Assembly: GCA_965276665.1 (NCBI GenBank)
Contig: OZ255620.1
Span: forward strand, 930,001-994,000
Direction of reading: 5' to 3'
Length of the DNA: 64,000 nucleotides
From: CAWGJC01 sp965276665
GTDB lineage: Bacteria > Pseudomonadota > Alphaproteobacteria > Acetobacterales > Acetobacteraceae
Both the position numbers and the translations under genes were made by a program. The notes under the pieces are model-generated. The model did no database searches and was not told the DNA's origin. It saw only the letters and a list, made by a program, of their open reading frames with translations. Below, one piece after another: positions 54,083 through 61,490 of this stretch (positions are counted from its first letter, which is position 1; every line of letters starts with the position of its first letter).

Positions 54083-55129
54083 ATGAATAAAGTTAGCATC
54101 GGCTTGACAGGCCTCGTCGCAGGGACGGCGGCCGGGCTCTATGCCGGTCGTTCGCGGCTATTTTCGCAACTCGCATTGATGGCGTCGCCCGCCCCGAAAA
54201 ACGAGGAAATCATCGACACGCATCACCACTTCCTTCCCGATTTCTACTTCGACACCCTGGGACGAGATGCGGTTGCCGGAGTCACGCCGTCTCATGAGGC
54301 CCCGAAATGGTCGCTGGCGGACGATCTCGCCGTCATGGACGACTACGGGATTCGCAAAGCCGTGATATCGGCGCCCTTGGGCGGAGGGCAGGAACCATCC
54401 AAGGAGATACCGCTCGCCAGCCGGCTCAACGCGTTCAGCGCAGACATGGTGCGCTCTCGGCCCGACCGCTATGCGCACTTTGCAACCATTCCATTGCCTG
54501 ACATCGATGCAAGCCTTGCGGAGGCTGCCAGGGCGCTGGATACGCTCGGCGCCGTCGGCTTGATCGTCTCCACGAACTACCGGGGCGTCTACCTAGGCGA
54601 TCCCAGCTTCGAGCCACTCTGGCAGGAATTGGATCGACGCCAAGCTGTCGTGTTCGTCCACCCGACGAAGCCCGGCTATGAAATCCAAGGCCTGCCTCCC
54701 GGCGTCCTCGAATTTGTCTTCGACACCACGCGCACAGTGACATCACTGCTATTCTCCGGAACGACGCGGCGCTTTCCGAACATCAAATTCATCCTCTCGC
54801 ATGCCGGCGGCACGATCCCATTCGTGTCGTCGCGACTGGAAGGACCGACACGCATGGATGCGGAAATCGCAAAAACGCTTCCGAATGGCGTCTTTCCCGA
54901 GTTGAAACGGTTCTACTGGGACACGGCGCTGGCATTCAGTGAACCAGCAATTAAAAGCCTGCTCGCGATCACCGATGTCTCCAAGGTCACTTTTGGGTCC
55001 GACTATCCCTTTGCGCCAAAGCAGGTGTTTCCAATCGGGCTACGGAGCCTGAATAAGGAGATCTCCGCGAACGGTTTGGCGGACGTACTGCATAACTCGG
55101 CTTTACGAATCATGCCCGTATTGGCTTGA
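54083..55129 (+). CDS. Exported amidohydrolase (ACMSD-like amidohydrolase 2 family)
   Basis: 348 residues. The N-terminus (VSIGLTGLVAGTAAGLYAG) may be a Tat/Sec-like or membrane segment. The metal site is seen in IIDTHHHFLPDFY, VFVHPTKPGYEI, LSHAGGTIPF and FGSDYPFAP. Such TIM-barrel enzymes hydrolyse or decarboxylate aromatic or lactone substrates. It is 77 bases after the efflux operon and may detoxify a related compound; substrate unknown. Confidence 0.8.
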   Translation: MNKVSIGLTGLVAGTAAGLYAGRSRLFSQLALMASPAPKNEEIIDTHHHFLPDFYFDTLGRDAVAGVTPSHEAPKWSLADDLAVMDDYGIRKAVISAPLGGGQEPSKEIPLASRLNAFSADMVRSRPDRYAHFATIPLPDIDASLAEAARALDTLGAVGLIVSTNYRGVYLGDPSFEPLWQELDRRQAVVFVHPTKPGYEIQGLPPGVLEFVFDTTRTVTSLLFSGTTRRFPNIKFILSHAGGTIPFVSSRLEGPTRMDAEIAKTLPNGVFPELKRFYWDTALAFSEPAIKSLLAITDVSKVTFGSDYPFAPKQVFPIGLRSLNKEISANGLADVLHNSALRIMPVLA

Positions 55130-55480
55130 ATTATATAATAATATTAGGAAATTCTTGGAGAATATACAAATTCTTATATGCTCATTGTTCCTAATTACCG
55201 TTTTTCTTGTCGTAGTGCTTTGCTGCGGACTTGAGACTGCAGTGCCCAACCATCTCCGGAAGATGTCAGTGGTAGCTGGCATCTGTCGTGGACATCCAAA
55301 AATCATCTTGCACGTCAGGCGGTTGCTGATACGCGATGCCAGCGGAGCGGACGACGACACGCCAGCTGAGCGAATTATAAGACTAGATCGAGCGGGCGTA
55401 TCGACCCGGCCAATTGGCATCCGCGTAGGTGTTGGTCTCGACGGTTAGGTTGACGCTGCAACGTGTCGCGGGCGGCCGGC
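55130..55480. other. AT-rich intergenic region
   Basis: About 350 bases, the first 100 strongly AT-rich (55128-55210), unlike the rest of the window. Weak open frames on both strands have no family similarity. Foreign DNA or decayed sequence next to an IS is likely. Confidence 0.45.
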
Positions 55481-55483
55481 TTA

Positions 55484-56410
55484 GAGTCTGTCTCGAATCG
55501 GTTCCTCAACGTGCCAGCCTTCGTAGCAGCAGGATAGCGGAGGCTGCGTAGAGGAAAGCTTCTGCGGAGGCGATTGTGGCTTCGACATCCTTTGCCAGTC
55601 GGCGGTTGCGGTTGATCCAGGCGAAGAAGCGCTCGACCACCCATCGCTTTGCTTGCACCGCGAATCCGATCTGGCCCTCCAGCTTGCGGACAATCTGCAC
55701 GCGGATCGGACTTGCTGCGGCAACGCGCGGCCACTGGTAACCGGCATCGGCAAAGACGACTTTGACGAACGGCCAACGTGACCGGGATGTGCGCAACAGC
55801 GGTCCAGCGCCGTCACGGTCCTGGATGTCGGCTGCATGCGCCAACAGTTTTAGCGCCCGGCCGTCCGTGTCGACCAGCGCATGGCGCTTGCGGCCCTTGA
55901 TCTTCTTGCCGCCATCGTAGCCTCATATGCCGCCGCTTTCCGTCGTCTTGACTGTCTGGCTGTCCATCACCGAGGCTGTGGGACTTGCCTCGCGGCCGAC
56001 CCGCTCGCGGTCGCGCATGACTAGGTGATGGTTGATGGTCTCCCCTGTGCCGTCGTTCCGCAGCCGGGCGAACCAGCGATAGATGGTTCGCCAGGGCGGG
56101 AAGCTGTCTGGCATCAGCGGCCACGCAATTCCGCCGCGCAGAACGTAGCACATGGCGTTCACCACCTCCCGCATCGGATAGGCCCGCTTGCGGCCGCAAC
56201 TGGCCTCGGGCGGAAGGAAGGGGCATAGGATGGCCCATTCCGCATCAGTCAGGTCGCTTCCATAGCGTAACTCGGCTCGGCTATGATGCCGCCGGGTAGT
56301 CGGGCCCACATCGTTCTCTCGTCTGGTCGCCGCAAACTTGACGAATCACGATTTGCCCCGGCCGCCTACGCTCAACCAAGATCATGCCGAACGCGTTTCG
56401 AGACAGCCTC
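55484..56410 (-). mobile_element. IS5-family (IS427-group-like) insertion sequence, copy A
   Basis: 927 bp. Ends GAGTCTGTCTCGAATCG (from 55484) and, on the other strand, GAGGCTGTCTCGAAACG (from 56410) are imperfect inverted repeats, and TTA is directly repeated on both sides (55481-55483 and 56411-56413). This agrees with the short target duplications of the group. It carries one transposase gene with an in-frame stop. Confidence 0.8.
55506..56309 (-). pseudogene. IS5-family transposase with one nonsense codon
   Basis: A single frame of 268 codons: RYGSDLTDAEWAILCPFLPP, RGGIAWPLMPDSFPPWRTIY, MDSQTVKTTESGG, then ATA-TGA where the intact related copy has GTC-CGC, then GYDGGKKIKGRKRHALVDTD, VVFADAGYQWPRVA and WVVERFFAWINRNRRLAKD. 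The DDE residues are present. The TGA at 55923-55925 fits a CGA-to-TGA change. Some elements of this group use frameshifting, but this is a stop. Confidence 0.8.
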
Positions 56411-56413
56411 TTA

Positions 56414-56722
56414 GCCGACGGCATTCCGCCGGATCGATCAGTACAACGTCGATGTCGCCCATTGCCGCCGTGGCGATGCTGACCTTTTGGGCCGCTTCAA
56501 CTGGGCCTGATCCCAAATTTTCAGCACTTCTCGTCCAATAATAGTTGCCTCCACCTCGGCGATCAGCAGCGTGACCGGACGCTGCTTGCGTGGTGCAACT
56601 CTCGACTGTCCCTCAGACCAGACCGGCCCGGGTGCAATTGATTGCTGAATTCTTTATCCTTGGCGTCGTTTTGCATTAGTTTTCTAAAGGTTCTATGCGT
56701 GATCGCAAAAAGCTGTCAGATG
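56414..56722. other. Remnant region right of IS copy A
   Basis: About 300 bases with no intact gene. On the minus strand at about 56513-56440 one frame gives GPVEAAQKVSIATAAMGDID followed by VVL, slightly like the start of an RND adaptor (compare FGDIDTVL in mdtA). This is too short to assign. Confidence 0.35.
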
Positions 56723-57307
56723 TCATGGATCTTGATTTGACACCGTGCGGTGAAGACCTGTGCCGCCGATGCCGCGATCTGCTTGCGCGGTTTCGCCCCG
56801 CCACTGCAGCCGAGTGAACCAGCCCGCATAATAGTGCCCTCCTCCCGCCAGCGCGACGGGGCTGGCCATAATCTCATTTTGGCGTGAGAACAGGAGCCGC
56901 ATTGAGACGCGATGGCGCAAACCGTACCCAAAGACCAGTCCGATGCCGGAGTGGGCCTCGGCACGCGCTCGGGCCACCCCTGCTCGGCCAGCCGAACGCA
57001 GCCGGGTCGCGATGCTCCTGAAGGGGGCATCGTAGCCATGCGGGGCCTGCTTTGGCGCCATTCGTCCAGGGAATGCGTTACCGGCGAAGACCACGCCGTT
57101 CGTCCGCGCCGCAACGGCGGCCGTTCGGTCTGGATCAATCGCGGTAGCGAACTTCCGCGACGCCACACGCGTACAGATCAGCAATACGGCTGCGTTATGC
57201 TTAAGCAAAGTGGACGCGGCCCAACGGGGCGTCCGGTCTTGGTCGGGTAGAAGGGTTCGACAGTCCTCGGCGTGTTGCCGCGGCGAGCCGCCGGTGCCCG
57301 CACGCAT
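56723..57307 (-). CDS. Hypothetical protein downstream of mlaA-like gene
   Basis: 194 codons. The ATG overlaps the stop of the mlaA-like gene (TAATG). No family recognised; the first 60 residues look non-globular, and the part after residue 70 (VFAGNAFPGRMAPKQAPHGY, SMRLLFSRQNEIMASPVALA) is more protein-like. It could be the decayed 3' gene of the operon. Low confidence that it is expressed. Confidence 0.3.
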   Translation of the reverse strand: MRAGTGGSPRQHAEDCRTLLPDQDRTPRWAASTLLKHNAAVLLICTRVASRKFATAIDPDRTAAVAARTNGVVFAGNAFPGRMAPKQAPHGYDAPFRSIATRLRSAGRAGVARARAEAHSGIGLVFGYGLRHRVSMRLLFSRQNEIMASPVALAGGGHYYAGWFTRLQWRGETAQADRGIGGTGLHRTVSNQDP

Positions 57308-58140
57308 TATTCGGCGGGACTTACAGAGACCGACACGGACTTAACCGGCCTAGGCGTTCGGACCGAGCCCGGTGCAACCGCGCCCTCCTTCCCCTGCTCT
57401 ACCAGATCGGCACGATGCTGCGCCGCCACACTGCGGAGCGTCGCGTAATAATCGAGCGCGTTCTTCTGCAGCGGGTCTGTGGTGCTAAGCAGCGCCGCGC
57501 GGCCATCGACGATCCCGACTGCCGCTTCGGTCACGGTGATGGCCGGCGAGAGGCTGGCTGTGGCAAGGCCGACGGGATCCGTAACGAAGCCGACAACTTT
57601 GCCTACGCTGTCGCGGACATTGGATGGGCCAAATAGCGGCAGCTGGACCGCTGGCCCTGCTCCGACACCCCAGACCCCTAGCGTCTGGCCAAAATCAGCA
57701 GCGTGGCCGGGCCGGTGCCAATCAGTGGCGACGTCGAACAGTCCGGCACCGCCCGCCACGGTGTTGATTGCGAAGCGCTGCGTCGTTGTCCAGGCCCGGC
57801 TGCCATTGCCCTGCAGCGCGTCGTTGACCAGGATAGCCGGCTGTTCGAGGTTGCTGAGAAAATTATGGACGCCCCGTTGAACGGCATGCGGAACATAATC
57901 CTGGTAACCTTTCGCCACCGGGTGCAGCGCGTTGCGGTCGACAAACTGATTGCCTGCGAAGATCGCCCGATTGGTAGGCTCCGCCGGGTCGTCGTTCTGC
58001 TTGTACTGTAGCAACGCCTCCGGGTCAGACGGCTTGGTCGCGCAGGCCTGCAATCCTAGCAGGGACAGCAGAGTAACAGCATGGATGCTGGCTGCCCGGC
58101 GGCGATAAGGGACGGCTATCGGCGTGAGGCAAGGGGTCAA
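57307..58140 (-). CDS. mlaA: MlaA/VacJ-family lipoprotein
   Basis: 277 residues from the TTG at 58140, which has AGGAGA six bases upstream; the in-frame ATG at 58251 would bury the signal. Signal VTLLSLLGLQAC (lipobox), then family motifs DDPAEPTNRAIFAGNQFVDR, FLSNLEQPAILVNDALQG, GGAGLFDVATDW and DFGQTLGVWGVGAGPAVQLP. MlaA in the outer membrane removes mislocalised phospholipids with the MlaBCDEF system. The other mla genes are not here. Confidence 0.85.
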   Translation of the reverse strand: MTPCLTPIAVPYRRRAASIHAVTLLSLLGLQACATKPSDPEALLQYKQNDDPAEPTNRAIFAGNQFVDRNALHPVAKGYQDYVPHAVQRGVHNFLSNLEQPAILVNDALQGNGSRAWTTTQRFAINTVAGGAGLFDVATDWHRPGHAADFGQTLGVWGVGAGPAVQLPLFGPSNVRDSVGKVVGFVTDPVGLATASLSPAITVTEAAVGIVDGRAALLSTTDPLQKNALDYYATLRSVAAQHRADLVEQGKEGAVAPGSVRTPRPVKSVSVSVSPAE

Positions 58141-58354
58141 AGCAGTCTCTCCTTTGTTGGATGCAGCCAAAGCCGGTAGTTCTTCTTCGGTTCTATTTGC
58201 TTCGAGACCTTGCACGCGCGAGGGATAGTCCCAATCAATGAGGTCGTTCATTCTGTGTTTCGTAACCCCAAGATGCGACTGCGAGGCGAAAGCGTGACCA
58301 AACCAGTCGCTTGCCCACTAAATACGGTGGGCAGGTGCCACCCCCCCCCTCTAA

Positions 58355-59280
58355 GAGTCCGTTTGGAATCGGTTTTTTAACGAGCCAGTCTCCGTAGGAG
58401 CAGCATAGCTGCGGCGGCGTAGAGGAAGGCTTCGGCCGAGGCGATTGTCCGTTCGAAGTCCTCTGCAAGCCTGCGGTTTCGGTTGATCCACGCAAGGAAG
58501 CGCTCCACCACCCAGCGACGCGCGATCACCGCGAAGCCGACCTGTCCATTGGCCCTTCGGATGATCTCAACGCGGACCGGGCTGCTGGCAGCCACGCGAG
58601 GGCCCTGGTATCCCGCGTCGGCAAAGACGAGTTCCACGAAGGGCCAGCGCGGACGCGAGGCCCGCAGGAGCGGCCCGGCGCCGTCTCGATCCTGCACGCT
58701 GGCGGCATGGACGGCCAGCTTCAAGGCCCGACCATCAGTATCGACCAGGGCGTGCCGCTTGCGGCCTTTGATCTTCTTGCCTGCGTCGTAGCCGCGGACG
58801 CCGCCGCTCTCGGTTGTCTTGACGCTCTGGCTGTCGATGATGGCCGCCGACGGGCTTGCGTCTCGCCCGGTCCGCTCCCGATCGAGCATGACCAGGTGAT
58901 GGTTGATGGTCTCCCACGTGCCGGCGTCACGAAACCGGATGAACCAGCCATAGACCGTCCGCCACGGGGCGAAGCAGTGCGGCAGCAGACGCCAGGCGAT
59001 GCCGCCGCGCAGGATGTAGAAGATGGCGTTCACCACCTCGCGCATCGGCCAGGCGCGCTTGCGGCCGCGTCCAGCCTCACGGGGCAAGAACGGCTCTATC
59101 AGACGCCATTCGGCATCGGTCAGGTCGCTCGCATAGCGCAGCCCGGCACGGCTATGCTGCCGCCGGGTGGTCGGAGTCCACATCGAGGTCGTCCAGAATG
59201 TTGCAACCCGGACGCATCACGAAAACCCCGACCAACCAACCCCTTGCGCGCTCATGCCGGAAGCGTTCTCAAACAGCCTC
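58355..59280 (-). mobile_element. IS5-family (IS427-group-like) insertion sequence, copy B
   Basis: About 926 bp. Ends GAGTCCGTTTGGAATCGG (58355) and GAGGCTGTTTGAGAACGC (from 59280 on the other strand) are imperfect inverted repeats. Flanks are TAA and TGA, so there is no exact target duplication. It is a different element from copy A, but of the same group and orientation. Confidence 0.75.
58377..59183 (-). CDS. IS5-family transposase, intact
   Basis: 268 residues: YASDLTDAEWRLIEPFLPRE, RGGIAWRLLPHCFAPWRTVY, IIDSQSVKTTESGGVRGYDA (first Asp), VFADAGYQGPRVA (second Asp) and RRWVVERFLAWINRNRRLAE (Glu). All DDE residues and the RNRRLAED motif are present, so it may be active. Adjacent C9 and inverted repeats mark the element. 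Confidence 0.9.
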   Translation of the reverse strand: MWTPTTRRQHSRAGLRYASDLTDAEWRLIEPFLPREAGRGRKRAWPMREVVNAIFYILRGGIAWRLLPHCFAPWRTVYGWFIRFRDAGTWETINHHLVMLDRERTGRDASPSAAIIDSQSVKTTESGGVRGYDAGKKIKGRKRHALVDTDGRALKLAVHAASVQDRDGAGPLLRASRPRWPFVELVFADAGYQGPRVAASSPVRVEIIRRANGQVGFAVIARRWVVERFLAWINRNRRLAEDFERTIASAEAFLYAAAAMLLLRRLAR

Positions 59281-59394
59281 TGAGCCGGCGCGCAGTCTCA
59301 AAGCAATTACTATGGTTCAGAGTAATATGCGCCTAAAATTGCCGAACAAACGACGCTCCATGCTCAACTTGAAATAGAGGCGTGACTGGCATCT

Positions 59395-59670
59395 TTAATC
59401 TCCCGACTGCAAGACCCCACGTCTACGCGGCGCCTTTGTGCCAAGCTTCGGTTGCAACTGCGCTACATCGTCGAGAAGGGCCGCGGGCTTCACACCCAGA
59501 GCCTGCGACGCTTCCCACAGCGTCAGCAGCGTGATGTTCTGCTGGCCGCGCTCCATGCTGCTGACGTGAGCGCGGTCCACGTCCATCCGCACCGCTACCG
59601 CCTCCTGGCTGAGGCCGGCGGCGAGGCGGAAACGGCGCATGTTCGTACCGAAAAGTCTGCGGATGTCCAT
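59395..59670 (-). CDS. XRE-family repressor, QseC-like
   Basis: 91 residues from the ATG at 59670. Helix-turn-helix: FRLAAGLSQEAVAVRMDVDR, AHVSSMERGQQNITLLTLWE. It is divergent from a QseM-like gene, the same arrangement as qseC/qseM of ICEMlSymR7A, where QseC binds the shared region and sets the on/off state of transfer. The assignment rests on arrangement and size. Confidence 0.7.
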   Translation of the reverse strand: MDIRRLFGTNMRRFRLAAGLSQEAVAVRMDVDRAHVSSMERGQQNITLLTLWEASQALGVKPAALLDDVAQLQPKLGTKAPRRRGVLQSGD

Positions 59671-59689
59671 CCGCAGGATGGAGACCACT

Positions 59690-59722
59690 CGCGTATTTCG
59701 GTGCTACGCATCATAATACGCG
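59690..59722. promoter_or_regulatory. Candidate operator between the divergent regulators
   Basis: CGCGTATT (59690-59697) and AATACGCG (59715-59722) are perfect inverted arms 17 bases apart in the 171-base divergent region. Binding here by the XRE protein would control both its own gene and the QseM-like gene. Confidence 0.6.
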
Positions 59723-59841
59723 GTAAGTTGCCGTGGCGGCGCTGGCACACGCCTTGGATATCTGTCGCCGTAGCATTGCGTTGCACTCGGCCTCACGCTT
59801 GTATCACGCCGCCGCGGCCGTCGGGGGGAGTCGGCAGACTG

Positions 59842-60114
59842 ATGACAGCAACTCCAGCTTCGATCGCGGACGAGCCTCCCGCGTCCGATCACCTCACCGA
59901 GTACGACCGGAAGCACCTCAAGACCTATGCCCGCCTGCTCGATGCCGCTGCCGAGCATGCCGATTGGTGCGAGGTGGCCAGCATCGTGCTGGGGCTTGAT
60001 CCGGCGCGAGAGCCCGAACGGGCACGCCGCGTGCACGAGGCGCACCTCGAACGCGCGCGTTGGATGACGACAACGGGTTACCGCGACCTTCTGGCCGACG
60101 CATCGCCGCGCTGA
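59842..60114 (+). CDS. qseM: QseM-like antiactivator (DUF2285-related)
   Basis: 90 residues. YDRKHLKTYARLLDAAAEHA and HLERARWMTTTGYRDLL match the short DUF2285-type proteins of rhizobial ICEs. QseM of ICEMlSymR7A binds FseA and TraR and keeps transfer off. It lies directly before the FseA-like gene and divergent from the XRE repressor. The start is the ATG at 59842 with a distant GGGAG. Confidence 0.7.
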   Translation: MTATPASIADEPPASDHLTEYDRKHLKTYARLLDAAAEHADWCEVASIVLGLDPAREPERARRVHEAHLERARWMTTTGYRDLLADASPR

Positions 60115-60241
60115 GCGTGTCGCTCGGCGAGCAACACCCGTTGCGGTCGCCAAGACTCCAACTTCCCGCAATTGCCGACAGGTCTCCCATTTGGCGTCTT
60201 CCGGCGCTGTCGCACGGACGCCTCGACGGGGAGGACGTGTC

Positions 60242-61016
60242 ATGCCGGAAGCGAGCAGCGATTGGCGGGTCGGATCCCGCTACGACTATTTCGACGACCT
60301 TGCGCCGGAGCAGGTCGCGTTCGAGTTCCTGCGGCGCCATCCCGACTACGCCCCGAGCTACCGGCGGCTGAAACGAGCCTGCAGAGACAGCGCCGAACCC
60401 GCGCCCGCGCCGTTCAGTGCGCGTTGGGGGTTGCGATTTCGCGGCCGATCCGGCGAGCCAAGCCGACCCAGCCTCGATCATCTGGATGCCGGAGCACAAT
60501 CCCCGCTTGGCGGTTCTCACCGAAGCGCCTGCACTCCTCCCGATCGGCCCGACCCTGGCCGCGGCACGGTTGCAGGAGATTGTCGCGGCCCCTGAAGGCG
60601 CCTACGCCGAACTCTCGGCATCCCCGACAGGTCATCAGGTGCTGGTTCTCGGCGTCACGTCGCCCTCGGTGCCGGTCGCGATCGTCGTGCCGCTTGATAG
60701 GCTTTTCGAGGACCGCGTCGACGCTGCTCGCCAACTTTGGCGTGCATTGAGTAGAGGCGCCACTGCGACACCACCAGCATTCAGCGCGCAACGCCGACGA
60801 CGCCTAAAGCTTGTCTTGCGGGCGCTCGATGCAGACCTCGCCGGGGTCGGGTATCGCGACATTGCCTCGGGATTCTTCGGCGACCGCGTCCCTCACGACG
60901 CAGCTTGGCGGACGCACCCGCTCCGCAGCTTCACGATTCGCCTCGTCCAGGACGGCCGCGCCCTGATGCGCGGCGGCTACCTGCGTCTTCTACTTCCCGA
61001 TCGCCGCAAACGCTGA
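60242..61016 (+). CDS. fseA: FseA-like activator, split over two frames (+1 frameshift at 60437-60440)
   Basis: The first frame starts at the ATG at 60242 (GGGGAGG upstream): DWRVGSRYDYFDDLAPEQVA and FEFLRRHPDYAPSYRRL, the DUF6499-type N-domain, up to FSARWGLRF. The second frame continues as AADPASQADPASIIWMPEHN and then a DUF2285 domain (TGHQVLVLGVTSPSVPVAIV, DIASGFFGDRVPHDAAWRTH, LMRGGYLRLL). Joining requires reading TTT, skipping C at 60440 and resuming at GCG: product about 257 residues. FseA of ICEMlSymR7A is made exactly by +1 programmed frameshifting and activates rdfS. Confidence 0.75.
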
Positions 61017-61047
61017 CCATCGCCGCAAACGCTGACCATCGCCGCAA
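61001..61047. repeat. 19-bp tandem repeat, 2.5 copies
   Basis: TCGCCGCAAACGCTGACCA at 61001-61019 and 61020-61038, then TCGCCGCAA at 61039-61047. The first copy contains the stop codon of the FseA-like gene; the rest lies in the 180-base region before the excisionase gene. Confidence 0.85.
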
Positions 61048-61195
61048 GATCTCACCAGTTGACGACTTGCGTCTCGGGGGTGCCGCGATTGCAGAAATAA
61101 CTCCGGCATCCATCCCCTCGATCGCGCTCCGCGAGGGTGCTCGCGAACCGCCGATCTAATCCGGCGGCGCTCGCAAGACCAACGGAGATGCGACC

Positions 61196-61474
61196 ATGCC
61201 CGACCCGCTCGCCGGATTGCCGCCACGCTACCTGCGCACGCCCGAGGCCGCGCGCTTCCTCGGCCTGTCCGGCCGCACCCTGGAGAAGCATCGCACCTAC
61301 GGCACCGGCCCGCGCTACTCGAAGCTCGGTGGCCGCGTCGTCTACCAGGTCGAGGACCTGCAAGCCTGGGTCACGCGGGGGGCCAAAGCATCGACGTCCG
61401 ACCCCGGCATTGGCGCGGTCCTGCCGGCCAAGCGGCACGCCGCCGTGGCCCCCGGCTATGCCGGCCGCCGCTGA
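61196..61474 (+). CDS. rdfS: AlpA/RdfS-like excisionase (recombination directionality factor)
   Basis: 92 residues, GGAG nine bases before the ATG. Winged-helix MerR-like domain: PPRYLRTPEAARFLGLSGRT, LEKHRTYGTGPRYSKLGGRV and VYQVEDLQAWV. RdfS proteins drive excision of ICEs by turning the integrase reaction. It lies directly after the FseA-like gene and before repA, as in related ICEs. Confidence 0.8.
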   Translation: MPDPLAGLPPRYLRTPEAARFLGLSGRTLEKHRTYGTGPRYSKLGGRVVYQVEDLQAWVTRGAKASTSDPGIGAVLPAKRHAAVAPGYAGRR

Positions 61475-61490
61475 TTGCCGGGACGGCAAC

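Noticed and set aside
55155..55448. Rightward frame with a hydrophobic start after the amidohydrolase gene
   Set aside because: Begins with TTG without a ribosome site, one weak hydrophobic stretch, no family, and AT-rich surroundings consistent with decay.
55923..55925. Programmed frameshift in the copy-A transposase
   Set aside because: Both halves are in the same frame, separated only by TGA; it is a nonsense codon, not a frameshift.
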